From positions 434,001 through 498,000 of the forward strand of contig JAFEKR010000031.1 in assembly GCA_019022495.1 (NCBI GenBank): 64,000 nucleotides of DNA. The letters are read 5' to 3'. Source of the stretch: Epichloe hybrida (taxonomy: Eukaryota; Ascomycota; Sordariomycetes; Hypocreales; Clavicipitaceae). The notes beneath the pieces are model-generated. The model was not told the DNA's origin. It did no database searches and saw nothing but the letters and a program-made list of their open reading frames with translations. The position numbers and the translations under genes are program-made. Shown here piece after piece: positions 1-10,754 of the stretch (position 1 is the stretch's first letter; every line of letters starts with the position of its first letter).

Positions 1-768
1 GGCGCGATGCGCCTCATCCCCACAGCCATCTACTTCCCGCTCCGCTTCCACCTCGTCCGGTCCCTGCTGCGAACGTCGCGCGCCACAGGCACCTACATCC
101 CGCTCGCCTCCCCGTTGCTCGAGGTCCTCTCCTCGGCGGAGATGAAGAAGGCCCCCAAGGCATCCACCCTCAAGGCCTTCGACTTGACAGTCGCCTACAA
201 GGCTCCCAAGTCGTACCTCCGCACGCGCGTCTACCAGGACGGCGTTGGCGAACAGGTTGTCGAGCTCCTCGGCGAGTTCTTCCTCCTCTGGTCCACGTCC
301 ATCGCCTTCCCCGAGCTCGCCCTCCCCGTCATCATCCAGCTAAAGCGGTGGATGAAACAGGCCCGCTCCAAGTCCCAAGGCAACAAGAACGCCAAGCTCA
401 CGTCGCAGCTTGTCCTGCTCGTTCAAAAGCTCGAGGCCAACGCCAAGTTCATCGAGGAGCGCCGCGCAAAAGTTGACTTTGCGCCAAGGGATCGCTCCCA
501 AGTCGCGGCTTTCCTCAAGGATTTCGAAGTCGCCAAGACGCCGCTGGGTGCTTTTGTCGTCGCCCAGAGGAAGGTGAAGGAGGAGAGGACAAAGATGCTC
601 GAAGAGGCGAGGAGGGAAGATGATCGTAAGAGGAAGGAGGATGAGAGTGGCCCTGGGGCCGAGGATATGAGTGATGAGGAGATGCAGGTGGATGAAGATG
701 AAGATGAAGATGGGGAAGAGGAAGAGGAAGAGGAAGTGGATGATGAAGAGGACGAGGACAGCGAATAG
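1..768 (+). CDS. NOC2: Noc2-like nucleolar complex protein, C-terminal part (5' end outside window)
   Basis: The frame is open from base 1, so the gene starts upstream of the window. The visible 255 residues match the C-terminal half of the Noc2 family: the segment YFPLRFHLVRSLLR, then RATGTYIPLASPLLEVL, APKSYLRTRVYQDGVGEQVV and FPELALPVIIQLKRW are family signatures. Noc2 proteins pair with Noc1 or Noc3 and escort 60S pre-ribosomes from nucleolus to nucleoplasm (family knowledge). The last ~65 residues are a highly charged tail: a Lys/Arg/Glu-rich helix, then an almost pure Asp/Glu run ending EEDEDSE, encoded by GAA/GAT/GAG repeats at about 680-765. Such acidic tails are common in nucleolar proteins. 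No intron is visible in this part. It is convergent with the coiled-coil gene on the minus strand. Confidence 0.93.
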   Translation, partial: GAMRLIPTAIYFPLRFHLVRSLLRTSRATGTYIPLASPLLEVLSSAEMKKAPKASTLKAFDLTVAYKAPKSYLRTRVYQDGVGEQVVELLGEFFLLWSTSIAFPELALPVIIQLKRWMKQARSKSQGNKNAKLTSQLVLLVQKLEANAKFIEERRAKVDFAPRDRSQVAAFLKDFEVAKTPLGAFVVAQRKVKEERTKMLEEARREDDRKRKEDESGPGAEDMSDEEMQVDEDEDEDGEEEEEEEVDDEEDEDSE

Positions 769-1301
769 AATGGATAGTTAGTTACACAATGGCAAATCAC
801 GGATATTTTGCTTCTCAACAATTCTCCCCATTTCACTTGACGAATGACGGCAGAAAGCGTGCAGGAACATGCTCACTCACAGTGGCCCAGGATGCGCAGA
901 GGGAGGCAGAAGACGCGAATTCCTTTATCATCATGTTCATTGTCCACTACTCGAGTGCACAACCTAACAACATACAAACAAAGTGTACCGCGAGTCAATC
1001 CAAGCCTTTTTTTGCCCAAGAAACGCCGCGAGAAGAAACCATCATGCCAAGACTGAATCACAAAGAGGGAGGGAAAAAAATAAAGACAGACAGAGACGCC
1101 GCAGATGGCCAGACACGGCGTCCGTCCGTCCGTCCATCCGTCCATCCCTCTTGACATCAGTGTTGTTCCAAACTCCGTTTGTGACCGCGCCGGGTCCCCC
1201 ATTACTTCTTATAATGCACGTAAAGAGGTAATGCTCGTTCGCTCATGACTGGCAAGAATATGGATGGTGCTGTTTCAAAATCCAACAAAGAATATTCGTC
1301 T
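769..1301. other. Convergent intergenic region, no gene seen
   Basis: This holds the 3' ends of two convergent genes. Short frames here lack family resemblance and overlap one another. There is a small (GTCC)n run around 1121-1145 and an A-rich stretch near 1070-1085. I see no RNA gene. Confidence 0.6.
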
Positions 1302-2158
1302 TCATACTTGCACTGTTTCCTGAATGCCCTCCCATGTGAATTGTTCGCTTCCGCCAGTGACATCACGCACTGTCATGCCCGTGATATTGAGGACAGTCAT
1401 TTCGACCTCTTCCTCCGTCATGGCTTGTCCAGCAGCCTTTTGTCCCTCTAGAACATCGTACAGGCTGTAGATCTGATCGTTCTTGACTTCCATGCGCTTC
1501 AAGAGCGTTCGAATGGATTCGGCCATGTTCAGTCGATCGCGCCGGCCAATGGCCTTGTCCCTGCTGTTATACTCTGCTTGTAGGCGGGTGAGCTCAAGCT
1601 GAAGATGCTCTGCTTCGTCCTCGAGTCCTTTGATGACCAAGGCCAAGGCATAGCCGGGCGCCTGCGATGGGCGCATCGTGAGATCGTCTCCCGTCAGGTT
1701 GCGATCCGTGACAGGCACAGGACGCGGTACACTAACGCGCTTTTTGCCTGAAGCGGCCTCGGATGATGAAACAACTCCGCGGTGGGAGGTGATGCGCGCG
1801 CACACTATGCAGTTACGACAGCTGTGCTTGCACAAGCCATCCAGCACACGACGTGCATCGGTTGACAGGACAGGGCAGGACTCGGGCATGGTTGTCTTGT
1901 TGGTCCCGCTGCTAGCGTCCACCTCCAAGAAGGTATGCTTTTGTGCTGGCCGCGAACTGCTTCCACGACGAGATTTGTTGCTCTGTGCAGTCGTGTCTCG
2001 ATTGTACGGATGGAAATTGGCACCTTTCAACGAGAAGTCTAGTGAGATTGCGGCGTCTTGGTTCGTGAAATCCTCAGATTGAAATCCTCCGGTTGTTTCG
2101 TCATTTTCGGTGGTCAGATCCAGCTCCGCAGTGGGAGGGCACTTGGTAGAGCGCTGGT

Positions 2159-2191
<33 letters not shown>

Positions 2192-4550
2192 TAGTGGTAG
2201 TAGTAGTAGCAGCAGTAGCAGCAGTGGCAGCAGTGGCAGAAGTAGTAGTAGTAGTAGTAGTAGTCTGCTTGCGCTTGCTGCCCTGGTTTGCCACATTGCT
2301 GCGGTTCTTGTTCCGGAGCGCCGACTTCTCGGGGATGGAGAAGGCGACACCCTTGGACGCTGCTCGGGGTCTGCTCCTGGAACGCTGTCTACTACTGCTG
2401 ACTCGTCGAGAGACCTCCCGCGTTTCTTGCTCGGCTGTATAACCATGAGATGTCACCTCCGGCAAGGTAGGCATATCCTTCGTCTCTGTGCCTTCAGCGG
2501 GGCGAGACTCATTTGTCTTGACAGTGATGTCGGGCACGAAATAAGCCGACGTCATATTCTCCTCCGTTTCCTCCTCAACGGTGCCAGAAACGTCATCCTT
2601 GTGCAGCGGTCTGTCGTTGTCAAGCTGCTGCTTGAGGAAAACAACCTCGTCCTTCATCTTCAAGTTCTCTTCATGCAGATCGTGAACGCTACGCTCGAAG
2701 CCCGAGTTCTCGCGGCGTAAAAGCTTATTCTCATTGAAATACCTCTCATTGTGGCGAATAAGAGACTTGTTGTCGTCCTGAAGCGCTGATTTTTCCTGCA
2801 CGACCACGTCAACCTTGGCCCGAAGGGTTTCCATCTCTTCGCGCGCAGCGTCAAGCTCGTGTTGGGCTCCATCAAGGTTTTCGCGAAGATCTTCGTTCTC
2901 CTCTGTCAACTTATCATTGGTCAAACGGAGAGACTTGTTCTCGGTTGCGAGGGAGTCGGAGTCATCGCCACGAACGCTCTTGTCAGAGCGCAGAGCGTCA
3001 ACCTCATCTCGCAGGCGCTTATGCTCTTTGCGGAGATTCTCGTTATCAGCTCGGAGGGACGAATTGTCGAGCTCTAGTGCGTCACGACTATGCTTGAGCG
3101 ACACAAGATCACGACGCAAAGTGTCGTTGTCATGGCGCATCTGGTCCGAGGACTCAAGCTGCTTCTGTGAAGTAGAGAGCTCCTTTTCTCTGACACCCAA
3201 TTTCCTTGTCAGCTTGCTGATATCCTCGCAAGCTTCCTGAAGCCTAGCAATCGCCCTGTCACGCTCATGTGCGATAGATTCGGTTTCTATTTCGTTGGTG
3301 CTAAGCTTTCGTGACGCTTCATCCAAGCGGGCTTGCAGTGTTGCAACCTCTAGCTCCAGTCCTAGAGAGAATGAGGTGTCAATGTGGAGCTTGTTTTCAA
3401 TACGCCGTGTTCAAGATCTTGACTTACTCTTCTTCTGCGCTCTGAACTTGGCACTTTCATCGTATCCACGGTCAAATTTTCCATGTCGAAGCTGAGCTTC
3501 AAGTCTTTCCACTTGAAGCTGCAGGCCCTCTGCATATTCTTGCACCTTGTCGTGGGCAGCCTGCAGAGAAACAATTTCATCGCGGATCATATCCATGGAG
3601 ACAAAGATCTTCTCTTCATCCTCGGCAACTTTGATAGCATCGACCTGTGCGTGAGCACTAGCGGTGGGTCTTTCCTTGCTATCATGAACTTTGCCATGCT
3701 TCACAAAGATCGGGACACCATTCTTCATGGAGCCGCTGAACTTGAGGGTACCCGTGACAAAGTCGCCGAGGTGAGACACGTCGGGCATGAAAAACGATCG
3801 TGCGTTGGACGTATTCTGACCCGGACTAGCCATTGAAGCTGGGGACGGAGGTACGGCGGTCAAGCTTGACTTGGCTGAAGACATGTTGGGGGACTCTTGA
3901 TCGCTATTCCGTGGGCTGAGAGAGGCCCTTTGGAGGCGGTTGAGGGCGTCCGTTATTGACGAGCGACGTTGGTGCTTCGGCGCAGGCTCTGAAGGGGTCC
4001 GGTAATGCGCCTTGGAAAGAGGACTTTTGTGTTGCTGAGATTTGGGCGCGCCATAATACGACTTGGGCCGGGCGGGAGATTGATCGAGGATAGAGGAGAG
4101 GTCGGACTCATTATCAACACGGGCCTGCATTTCGGCGCGCGTTTTGGCTGTGCTAGGCCATATGTCCCGAGTTGAATCGTCAACGGTGAATTTGACGTTG
4201 GAAGCGGGCGGCTTGTTTTCTTTCATTTGTGATTTCCAGGGTCGGGTGTCGGTCGTGGCATCATCATCGAGCCTGGGCGCGTTGCTGGACTTGGGTTTGG
4301 AAAAGTATTCCGGCCACTTGCGGTGAGCAGCTTCAAAGTTCACGGGAAGCTTCTTGGGGGCAGTGACTCGAGCAATGTCTTCGTTGAGCCTTCGCGTCGA
4401 CTCGCCATCTGGATCGGAAAAGAGCGAAGAGGCGGTGACGGTGCCATGAGAGCCAGTAGAAGAAGGAGGAGAGTTGAAGGGATTTGCGCGGTTGGCATTC
4501 ATTTCTCTAAGGATGCGCGAGCGATACCGATGCACGGCGTCGGTCTCCAT
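1302..4550 (-). CDS. Ppc89/Cep57-like spindle pole body coiled-coil protein
   Basis: There are two exons, 4550-3428 and 3361-1302. The 66-bp intron has donor GTAAGTC and acceptor CTCTAG and joins in frame (374 codons plus one base). The product is about 1,060 residues. The N-terminal ~250 residues are Ser/Pro-rich and look disordered. The end of exon 1 and the first ~250 residues of exon 2 are heptad-rich coiled coil with repeated Leu-Arg-x-(Asp/Glu)-Asn blocks. Next comes a low-complexity Thr/Ala tract. The C-terminus matches the Cep57 microtubule-binding domain: LALVIKGLEDEAEHLQLEL, YNSRDKAIGRRDR, then KNDQIYSLYDVLEGQK. In fission yeast Ppc89 this architecture anchors spindle pole body components, so a microtubule-organising-centre scaffold is the likely role (inference). 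The start is the first ATG of the long open exon 1. Confidence 0.85.
2158..2270. repeat. Trinucleotide tract coding Thr/Ala runs in the Ppc89-like gene
   Basis: On the plus strand the tract is (CAG)n followed by (TAG)n, (CAG)n and (TAG)n blocks. On the coding minus strand it reads as runs of Ala (GCT/CTG register) and Thr (ACT). It keeps the reading frame and sits between the coiled coil and the Cep57-type domain. It is probably a length-variable linker. Confidence 0.85.
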
Positions 4551-5627
4551 GGCTCAGCTACGCGAGAGACGCGGTGCTCGCGTGTGGGAGTCGACGGATG
4601 GTTGTGAAAAATTATAGATGCGAATAGTTGCGGAGCGTGTGCGTGTTTGTGTGCTCAAAGGCTCGCGCAACGGCGTTTGTGCTTTTCAGACGCGCAAAGC
4701 AAATGCAAGGGGCAGGCAAAGAATCAATGCTCTCAAGAGGGCCTCGCTCTTTTCATATCATGGTGGAATAGAGTTGTATGTAGTCCGTAGAGGCGGGAAT
4801 GACTTGGGAAAGGGTGGTGGTGGTGGTTGAAGGCGCTTTGGCGATGTGGTTGGAGGTACAAAGAAGTGGGCGTGCAACGGGCAGCAAGCAAAGGTCAATG
4901 GGTGGGCGCGCTCTGGTTGGTGGAAGGGCTGCTGTTTTGGGGATGGAAGTAAACAAACCGGCGATCCAGTGCCAGACCCCAGCTGGCAGCAGGCAGGGAA
5001 ACACGAGCGGGAGAGACCCACAAGGCGGGCAGCCATTCGTTGGCGTCAGAGCATGTGTACTCCGCAATGTTGTACGGATTATTATGTAAGTCGCGACTGG
5101 TGAGTGAGTCACTCGATCCCCGGGCAGGCATGGCATATTTGTATTAGTCACGCAACCATTGAACAAGCACGATATCAATCGCGTTGCGCAGCCGTCAATG
5201 TGGCGTCTTGTCACGCGGCCCGCCCACAGACCTTTGATATCTTTTGTGCTTAGAATGCCCTCCCCTTCCTAGCCCGTTTTCCTCCTACCCTAAAGCGGAC
5301 TAGTAGGATAGAATGATGATACGATTACTATTACATATTCTTTCGTCTCAAAACAACACGAAACCTGCCAGCAGGTATCCCGTGATACGAACTTTTAGCC
5401 CCTGTCATGCATGCAGGCATGCACCTGATCATGTCATTCATCCATGATGATATTGGCTAAACGTGACCCCCCTGAACAGAGGATCAAGAAAAGCTATTCC
5501 ATAAGAATGCCGTCTCTGCCGCCGTTGAGCATACCGGGTGCTGCTGGTACGGGAAACTGAAACTCTGCCGCCTATTCCAACTCGTAAGTAAGCATTTGCG
5601 ATCATCGATCATCGGAGCGAAGACCAA
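4551..5627. other. Divergent intergenic region (promoters), no gene seen
   Basis: This 1.08 kb lies between two divergently transcribed genes. A 153-codon minus frame at 4753-5214 has no recognisable domain and is low-complexity, so I do not call it. A pyrimidine-rich stretch precedes the GH76 start. Nothing else is recognisable. Confidence 0.5.
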
Positions 5628-7610
5628 ATGCGCCGGCATCACTTCCTGGCCGGACTAAGCGCCTTTGCCTCCTTGGCTTCTTCCACCGCGCCAAGTATCA
5701 ACCCTCCGAAGCAGGTCGCACCGTGCTCTGTGTTTCAGCAACAGGCACCGTACGACTGCCGACCTGTCTCCAAAGACATTGTTCATGTTCGCAATGAGGT
5801 CCCTCCAGGTGGAGGGAGTGGTGATCTCGCGACGCTGGAAGATGTGTTCAACGCCTTGGCTGTCTTGCAAAACACCTACTTCGACTCAGTCAACGGCACA
5901 TGGCCCAAATCCATTGACTGGACGGGGGCAGTCGTCGGGACCATCATTTCAGGCACGCTCAGCACCTTGACCAAATCTCCCGAGTCAGTGCAGCGGGACC
6001 GCGACTGGAACCAAAAGGAGCAGCTGATCTCGTCCATATTTGCTCAAGTTGCGCACTCCTTCTTCGGTCAAAATGCCGTTGCAATCTTGGGTGAGGTACG
6101 AGGGTAAAGGCGGCAGGCCCCTTTGCATCATCATCCTAGCTAGTAGGCGAAGCGAACCCTCGGTGACTGACACAACCACCAGGCATACGATGACATTTTA
6201 TGGGTTGTCCTTGGCTGGCTAGAGACCATCAAGTTTATACACCTTCATTTGACGTTGCACCATCCAGAGCGAGCGGAAAGCTGTTTGAGCGTGCTTACGA
6301 CGCTCGACTCGGCCATACGCACCGTTTCATGGCATGGCAATCACTGGGTCTGTACATTTGCGCAGCGAGCTCGGACGTTCTGGGACGCTGCCTCGGAAGG
6401 ATGGGACACCAAGCTGTGCCACGGCGGCATGAACTGGAACCCAAGGCTTGAGCCCTACAAGAATGCCATAACGAACGAGCTTTGGATCTCGGCATCCATC
6501 TCCATGTACGAGCATTTCCCCGACGACAGGTTCAACCAGAGCTGGGCCGTGAGCAAGGGATTCTCGGCCAACGAGCCTGCGACCAACGAGCCTGCGACCA
6601 ACGACCCTGCCTATCTGGCTGCTGCCATTGTGGGCTACAAGTGGCTCAAGGACGTCAACATGACCAACAGCCAGGGATTGTACGTCGATGGATTCCATGT
6701 CGACAAGAGCAAGCCGGGCAACGTGGAATGCGATGAGCGTGACGAGATGGTCTACACGTACAACCAGGGTGTGGTTTTGTCGGGCCAGCGAGGTCTCTTC
6801 ACGGTGACGGGCAGCCCGTCCTATCTCGAAGATGGTCACACACTTGTACGAAACGTCATCAAAGCGACCGGGTGGGATCTTGGCCGAAACGTGCCCACCG
6901 ACCATGTTGGGAAAGCGCGTCGACAAGGACTCGGCCGCTACGGTATTCTGGAAGAGCATTGCGATGCGTCAGGCACATGCTCGCAAGATAGCCAGACTTT
7001 CAAGGGCATCTTTTTCCATCACCTCACCGCGTTTTGTGCCCCCCTTGAGGCATCGGAGCTCGAACGCCACGCCAACTTCAACATCAACCGAACCGAACCG
7101 AACAAAGTCCGGGCCGCGCATGGCAAGGCATGTCTTGCATACGTGGGCTGGGTAAAGCACAACGTAGACGCAGCGTTGAGAACGCGAGACGCTGCAGGCC
7201 GGTTCGGCATGTGGTGGGGAGCCAGCAGCATCTCTCAGGGCTCTCAGGGTCTGGCTGCCAGCTTGTTAGCGCCGGTCCCACCGCTGGACAGCACGACATC
7301 GACGACACGGACGAATAGCACCGATTACCGAAACAAAGGCACGCCGCTGGACCGCACCTGGGGTCTCGGCCAAAGTTGGCAGCCTGGCTCCAGAACCCTG
7401 GTCGGCAGCTGCCAGGATCTGCCGTCAAGGCCTGGACCTGGACCGATGCTGCGGGTCGCTGATGATGATGATGATGATCATGCACAGCAGGGGCCGCATC
7501 AAAGCTTTTCCAAGGATGCAAATGATCGCGGTAGGGGAAGAACAGTGGAAACACAGGCTGGAGGGTTGGCTCTCCTGCGGGCATATTGGGAGTTATCTCG
7601 GAGTCGATGA
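5628..7610 (+). CDS. Secreted glycoside hydrolase family 76 (endo-1,6-alpha-mannanase-like)
   Basis: There are two exons, 5628-6095 and 6183-7610. The 87-bp intron (donor GTACGA, branch CTGAC, acceptor ACCAG) restores the family sequence AILGE|AYDDILWVVLGWLE in frame. The product is about 631 residues. Residues 1-20 form a signal peptide (MRRHHFLAGLSAFASLASS). The Asp-Asp pair in AYDD just after the splice matches the GH76 catalytic pair. Further signatures are GMNWNPRLEPYKNAITNEL, ASISMYEHFP, EMVYTYNQGVVLSGQRGL, GTCSQDSQTFKGIFFHHL and, near the end, ETQAGGLALLRAYWEL. GH76 enzymes (Dfg5/Dcw1 relatives) cleave or transglycosylate alpha-1,6-mannan during wall remodelling. This secreted form may act on its own wall or on other fungi. 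A short tandem NEPAT repeat and a DDDDDD run (7461-7478) are oddities. Confidence 0.88.
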
Positions 7611-7896
7611 TGCACCGCATCTCATTTCCCCATCACCATCGAAAAAAAAAAACAGACTTCTTCCCACCGCGAGCAGTCGTCGTTGCCGTGCCGTTTCTTT
7701 GGCGCCAGGCGGCACGGCACTCACTGGTCCAGATTCTTGGCGTTGGGGACTTGAGCCGGCGGCCAACTCGTACCCGACCAACAAGAACTTCCGGAGATGA
7801 GGGACCATATGTGAGCTATTATTACATCTACAGAGTCATGGCTATCTCAGGAAACCTTGTCTGTAAAATTTTTTGGGTGGAAAATATGTGGGCGTC

Positions 7897-7955
7897 CATG
7901 TCAATGTCAGTGTCAGTGTCAGTGCCAGTGCCAGTGTCGGTGTCTGTGTCGGCGT
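7897..7955. repeat. Hexanucleotide-like microsatellite (TGTCAG)n
   Basis: About nine degenerate copies of TGTCAG/TGCCAG/TGTCGG lie immediately upstream of the TATA box of the protease-like gene. Confidence 0.85.
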
Positions 7956-7960
7956 TGGTG

Positions 7961-7967
7961 TATAAAA
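7961..7967 (+). promoter_or_regulatory. TATA box (TATAAAA)
   Basis: A consensus TATAAAA sits 37 bp before the ATG pair at 8004/8007, at the right distance for a short 5' leader. It supports choosing 8004 over an upstream in-frame ATG at 7857. Confidence 0.6.
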
Positions 7968-8003
7968 CCACTGTTCAACTCCCGCGGGGTCCCTTTCTCA
8001 TCC

Positions 8004-9601
8004 ATGATGGCATCACGACCACAAAAGTCTCTCAAGTTGCGGCGCCGTTGGTTGTTGACGTCTGTCCTTCTCGCAGGTCTGGGCCGTTGCCAGGACGCAA
8101 AGGTCGTCCAAGTCGATGTTCTGCACTTCCACCATCCTCCTCAATCCCTCCCCTTCCTGCCCCTCATGCAGATGAGCTTCGGCACGCCCCCGCAACCCAT
8201 CAAGGGCATCTTCGACACGGGTATTTCCGACATCATTATCCCAAAGACCAGCAGTCCGGTATGCGAATCCGAGAACCAACAGTGCAGGGGCTCGCGCGCC
8301 AGTAACTTCGGGGACTTTGACCCTCTCAAGTCCAGTGACGTTCATGAGGTAAAATGGTCCCCATTCGATGGCGTATTGAGCGGCGGGGAGGCCTACGACG
8401 GTCCCTATATCGAATTGACTGTCGGCCTGGGCGGCGAAACCGTTCCGATGGTCTCTGTCCCCGAGACGCAAGTCGCCCTGGCGGTGAATGGAAGTGTCCC
8501 GGGTCACATGTTGCAGTTTCCCGTCTTCGGATTTGGGCCCAAGGGCGGCCAACAGACGGATAAGCATTATGATGGTCTGGTGGCGAGGATGAAGGCCGTC
8601 GGTGTGATCAAAAGGAATTCGTTTGGTGTGGTATTGAATCCTACGCGTGAGTACACCTTTTTTTATTCTTCTACCTTTTTTTTTTTTTTTTTCCCCCGAC
8701 TACCCCGAGATATGGGGCGAAACAAAGGAGCTTGGAGCAAATTTGGTAACCCTTGAACAAAAACGTACCAGCTTTCGGCAATGGATCCGTCGTCTTTGGC
8801 GGCGTCGACACGGCCAGATTCAAGGGCGAATTGCAGGCGATGCCCATCTTGAAGGACGACTCCTCGGGCGAGGTCTTCCATTATATAATTGAAATGTCGT
8901 CTGTTCATTTGCAGATGAATGGGCGACGGCCGGGTAAGGGCCGTCGATCGGTCGAGGAGCGGTGTCCTGGATGCGGCAGTGGCGAGGGCAGAGAATGCCG
9001 AGACTTGGATGGAGGCAAAGAACACGACGGGCAGAACGACCTGAATAAACATGGGGCAAGGTGTGGTGGCTATCTGGGCCTCGGCCACGGCAACACCATC
9101 AATCTTGGCCTCGGGAAAGAGGAGCGCTTCACTTCTGTCAACTCAGGCGGCATCGGCCTCACCTTGCCCTTTGACGTTTTACTAAGCATCGCCGGAGCCC
9201 TCGATACGACAATGCTGGGGAGTGGCGGACTGGATACCGTCGACTGCGAGGTCGTCAAGGACCCCAGAAACAAGCTCGTGTTCGGCTTCAATGACGACAA
9301 GTTCAAAGTCGCCGTGCCGCTGAGCCGGCTCGCGGTTGCCGACGAGTATCTAACCGATACCCAGTTGCGAGGAGGCAGGTGCAGGTTGGTCATTATGGCC
9401 AATTCTTTGCGCGACACTTTGAATAGTTTGGGCTTCCCGTTCCTCTCGTCTGTGTATACGGTGTTTGACTTGGAGCAGGACAAGTTGTGGTTTGCGGAGG
9501 CGGTGCAGAACCCGACGGAGAGCAAGCTGCAGGAGTTTCCGCACTTGGACTCTGTCAAGCATCAAGATATATGCTACTCCTTTCTTGGCTGTTTTTTGTA
9601 G
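8004..9601 (+). CDS. Yapsin-like aspartic protease homologue with altered active site (possibly decaying)
   Basis: There are two exons, 8004-8646 and 8772-9601. The 125-bp intron (donor GTGAGT, acceptor ACCAG) joins NPT|PFGNGSVVFGGVDTARFKG in frame. The N-terminus is a basic signal peptide or anchor (RRRWLLTSVLLAGLG). The first pepsin lobe is convincing: FPLMQMSFGTPPQP-type start and catalytic GIFDTGISDIIIP. The second lobe has GSVVFGGVDTARF, SGGIGLTLPFDVLLSI, TVDCEVVKD, LVFGFNDD and LGFPFLSSVYTVFDLEQ. Two oddities argue for lost or changed activity. The second catalytic Asp (family DSG) reads Asn in SVNSGG. Residues from about 8925 to 9090 are Arg/Gly-rich and unlike the family, suggesting a compensated frameshift or an unrecognised intron (a GTAAGG lies at about 8933). 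No GPI-anchor tail is seen. It could still be translated as a pseudoenzyme. Confidence 0.75.
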
Positions 9602-10754
9602 CTGCTTGTCAGACCCAATTCAACCTGAAACCGTCCCGTGCCATTGAGGACATGTTGGGAAAACTCGAAAGCTGATAGCGCACAATATCGGCAAGAAACA
9701 TGGAAGAGTCCACAGCCGACTTGATGTCTTCTTTCGGGACATGGATAATTATTCAAGTGCAGTCTGTCTGTCATGCACTTGCCAAATTGACGGAAACCTC
9801 AGCTGAGCACCTTGTCATTTTGGCCACGCTCGTGCCACGAGCCCCGCAGATGCTTCTCGGGAGGCGAAGATGTTCTATAGAGATATCTCTTATTAGTTAG
9901 ATATACAATACCCCTTAGCCACTTGTTCATACCCCTTGGCCGTTTGTTAAGAAATTTCTCTCTGCCTCGTGACTACTCAACTGCTTTTGGGGGCAGAAAG
10001 GCTAAAACGTCTGAAAATAAGCATAATATTCATTCCGAAGCCGAAGCCGACCGTCACGATAAACCCCTTGGTCCGGGTCAGCATGATCAATCCGTCCAAT
10101 CAGATTGATTGATTCAAGTCATCCGACCGGTCCGATATCCATCGAAGTCATCAGACCGATCAAATCAATCGATTCCGACCTCCTGATCAATTGATCCAAG
10201 TATTTAAATCAGTCAAAAGGACTGGTTTGATCAATTGGTTAGACCTGTCGCCATTCCTTTTCCCCCTTTTCTCCCCTTCTTAAACAAGAGAATTTCTAGT
10301 GTTAGAACAAGCATGATATCAATTCCTTCGCGTGGCTTCAACTACACGGCTGCGGTCGGCCCGCGCCGAGGCCAGCGTCACACTAGATGAACTAGAAAGG
10401 GCCCTTTACGCACTCTAACTAATGATTTTTTTTTAAAAAAAAAAACAGAAGTGGATGATAGTTAGCCCGCGGGCGGATACCGAAGCTTTCCCTGCGCCTA
10501 TGATGTAAGGATCTTATTCTATCTACTGCAGCACCTATATCCCTCGAAACTAGTTACTTATATCATCAGACTAACATGACGCAACATTCTGTCTCTTCGT
10601 CACCATCTCCCTAAATACATTTCTGTGTGTACGACTTGTAAATGTTGTGTATATGCATGTAAAGAACCCCTTCCCCTTGTGTCTCCTTCCCCAAACTAAC
10701 ATCAAGCAAATGAGGCGAAATATTCGCGTACCACAAAGATACGCGTCACGCGCT
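9602..10754. other. Intergenic region, no gene seen
   Basis: The 3' ends of two convergent genes lie here. Between about 10080 and 10240 there is a low-complexity stretch rich in GATCAAT/GATTGAT/GACCGATC words. A T8A10 junction lies near 10428-10445. No frame resembles a known protein. Confidence 0.5.

Larger units (their letters stand above)
7611..8003 (+). other. Intergenic region and promoter of the aspartic-protease-like gene
   Basis: It contains an A10 tract near 7641, a degenerate TGTCAG/TGCCAG microsatellite at about 7897-7955, and a TATA box. The frame remains open upstream through the microsatellite, but that would give a Cys/Gln repeat. The real start is therefore placed after the TATA box. 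Confidence 0.6.

Noticed and set aside
4753..5214. 153-codon minus frame in the divergent intergenic region
   Set aside because: Low-complexity Thr/Pro composition and no domain. It lies in promoter space of two well-supported genes.
7857..8003. Upstream in-frame ATG for the aspartic-protease-like gene
   Set aside because: It would translate the microsatellite into a Cys-Gln repeat before the signal peptide, and the TATA box at 7961 lies downstream of it.
10303..10425. Possible solo LTR (TGTTAGAACAAG... to ...CTCTAACTA)
   Set aside because: The ends look LTR-like, but the flanks (TCTAG/ATGAT) do not match and no partner copy is visible in the window.
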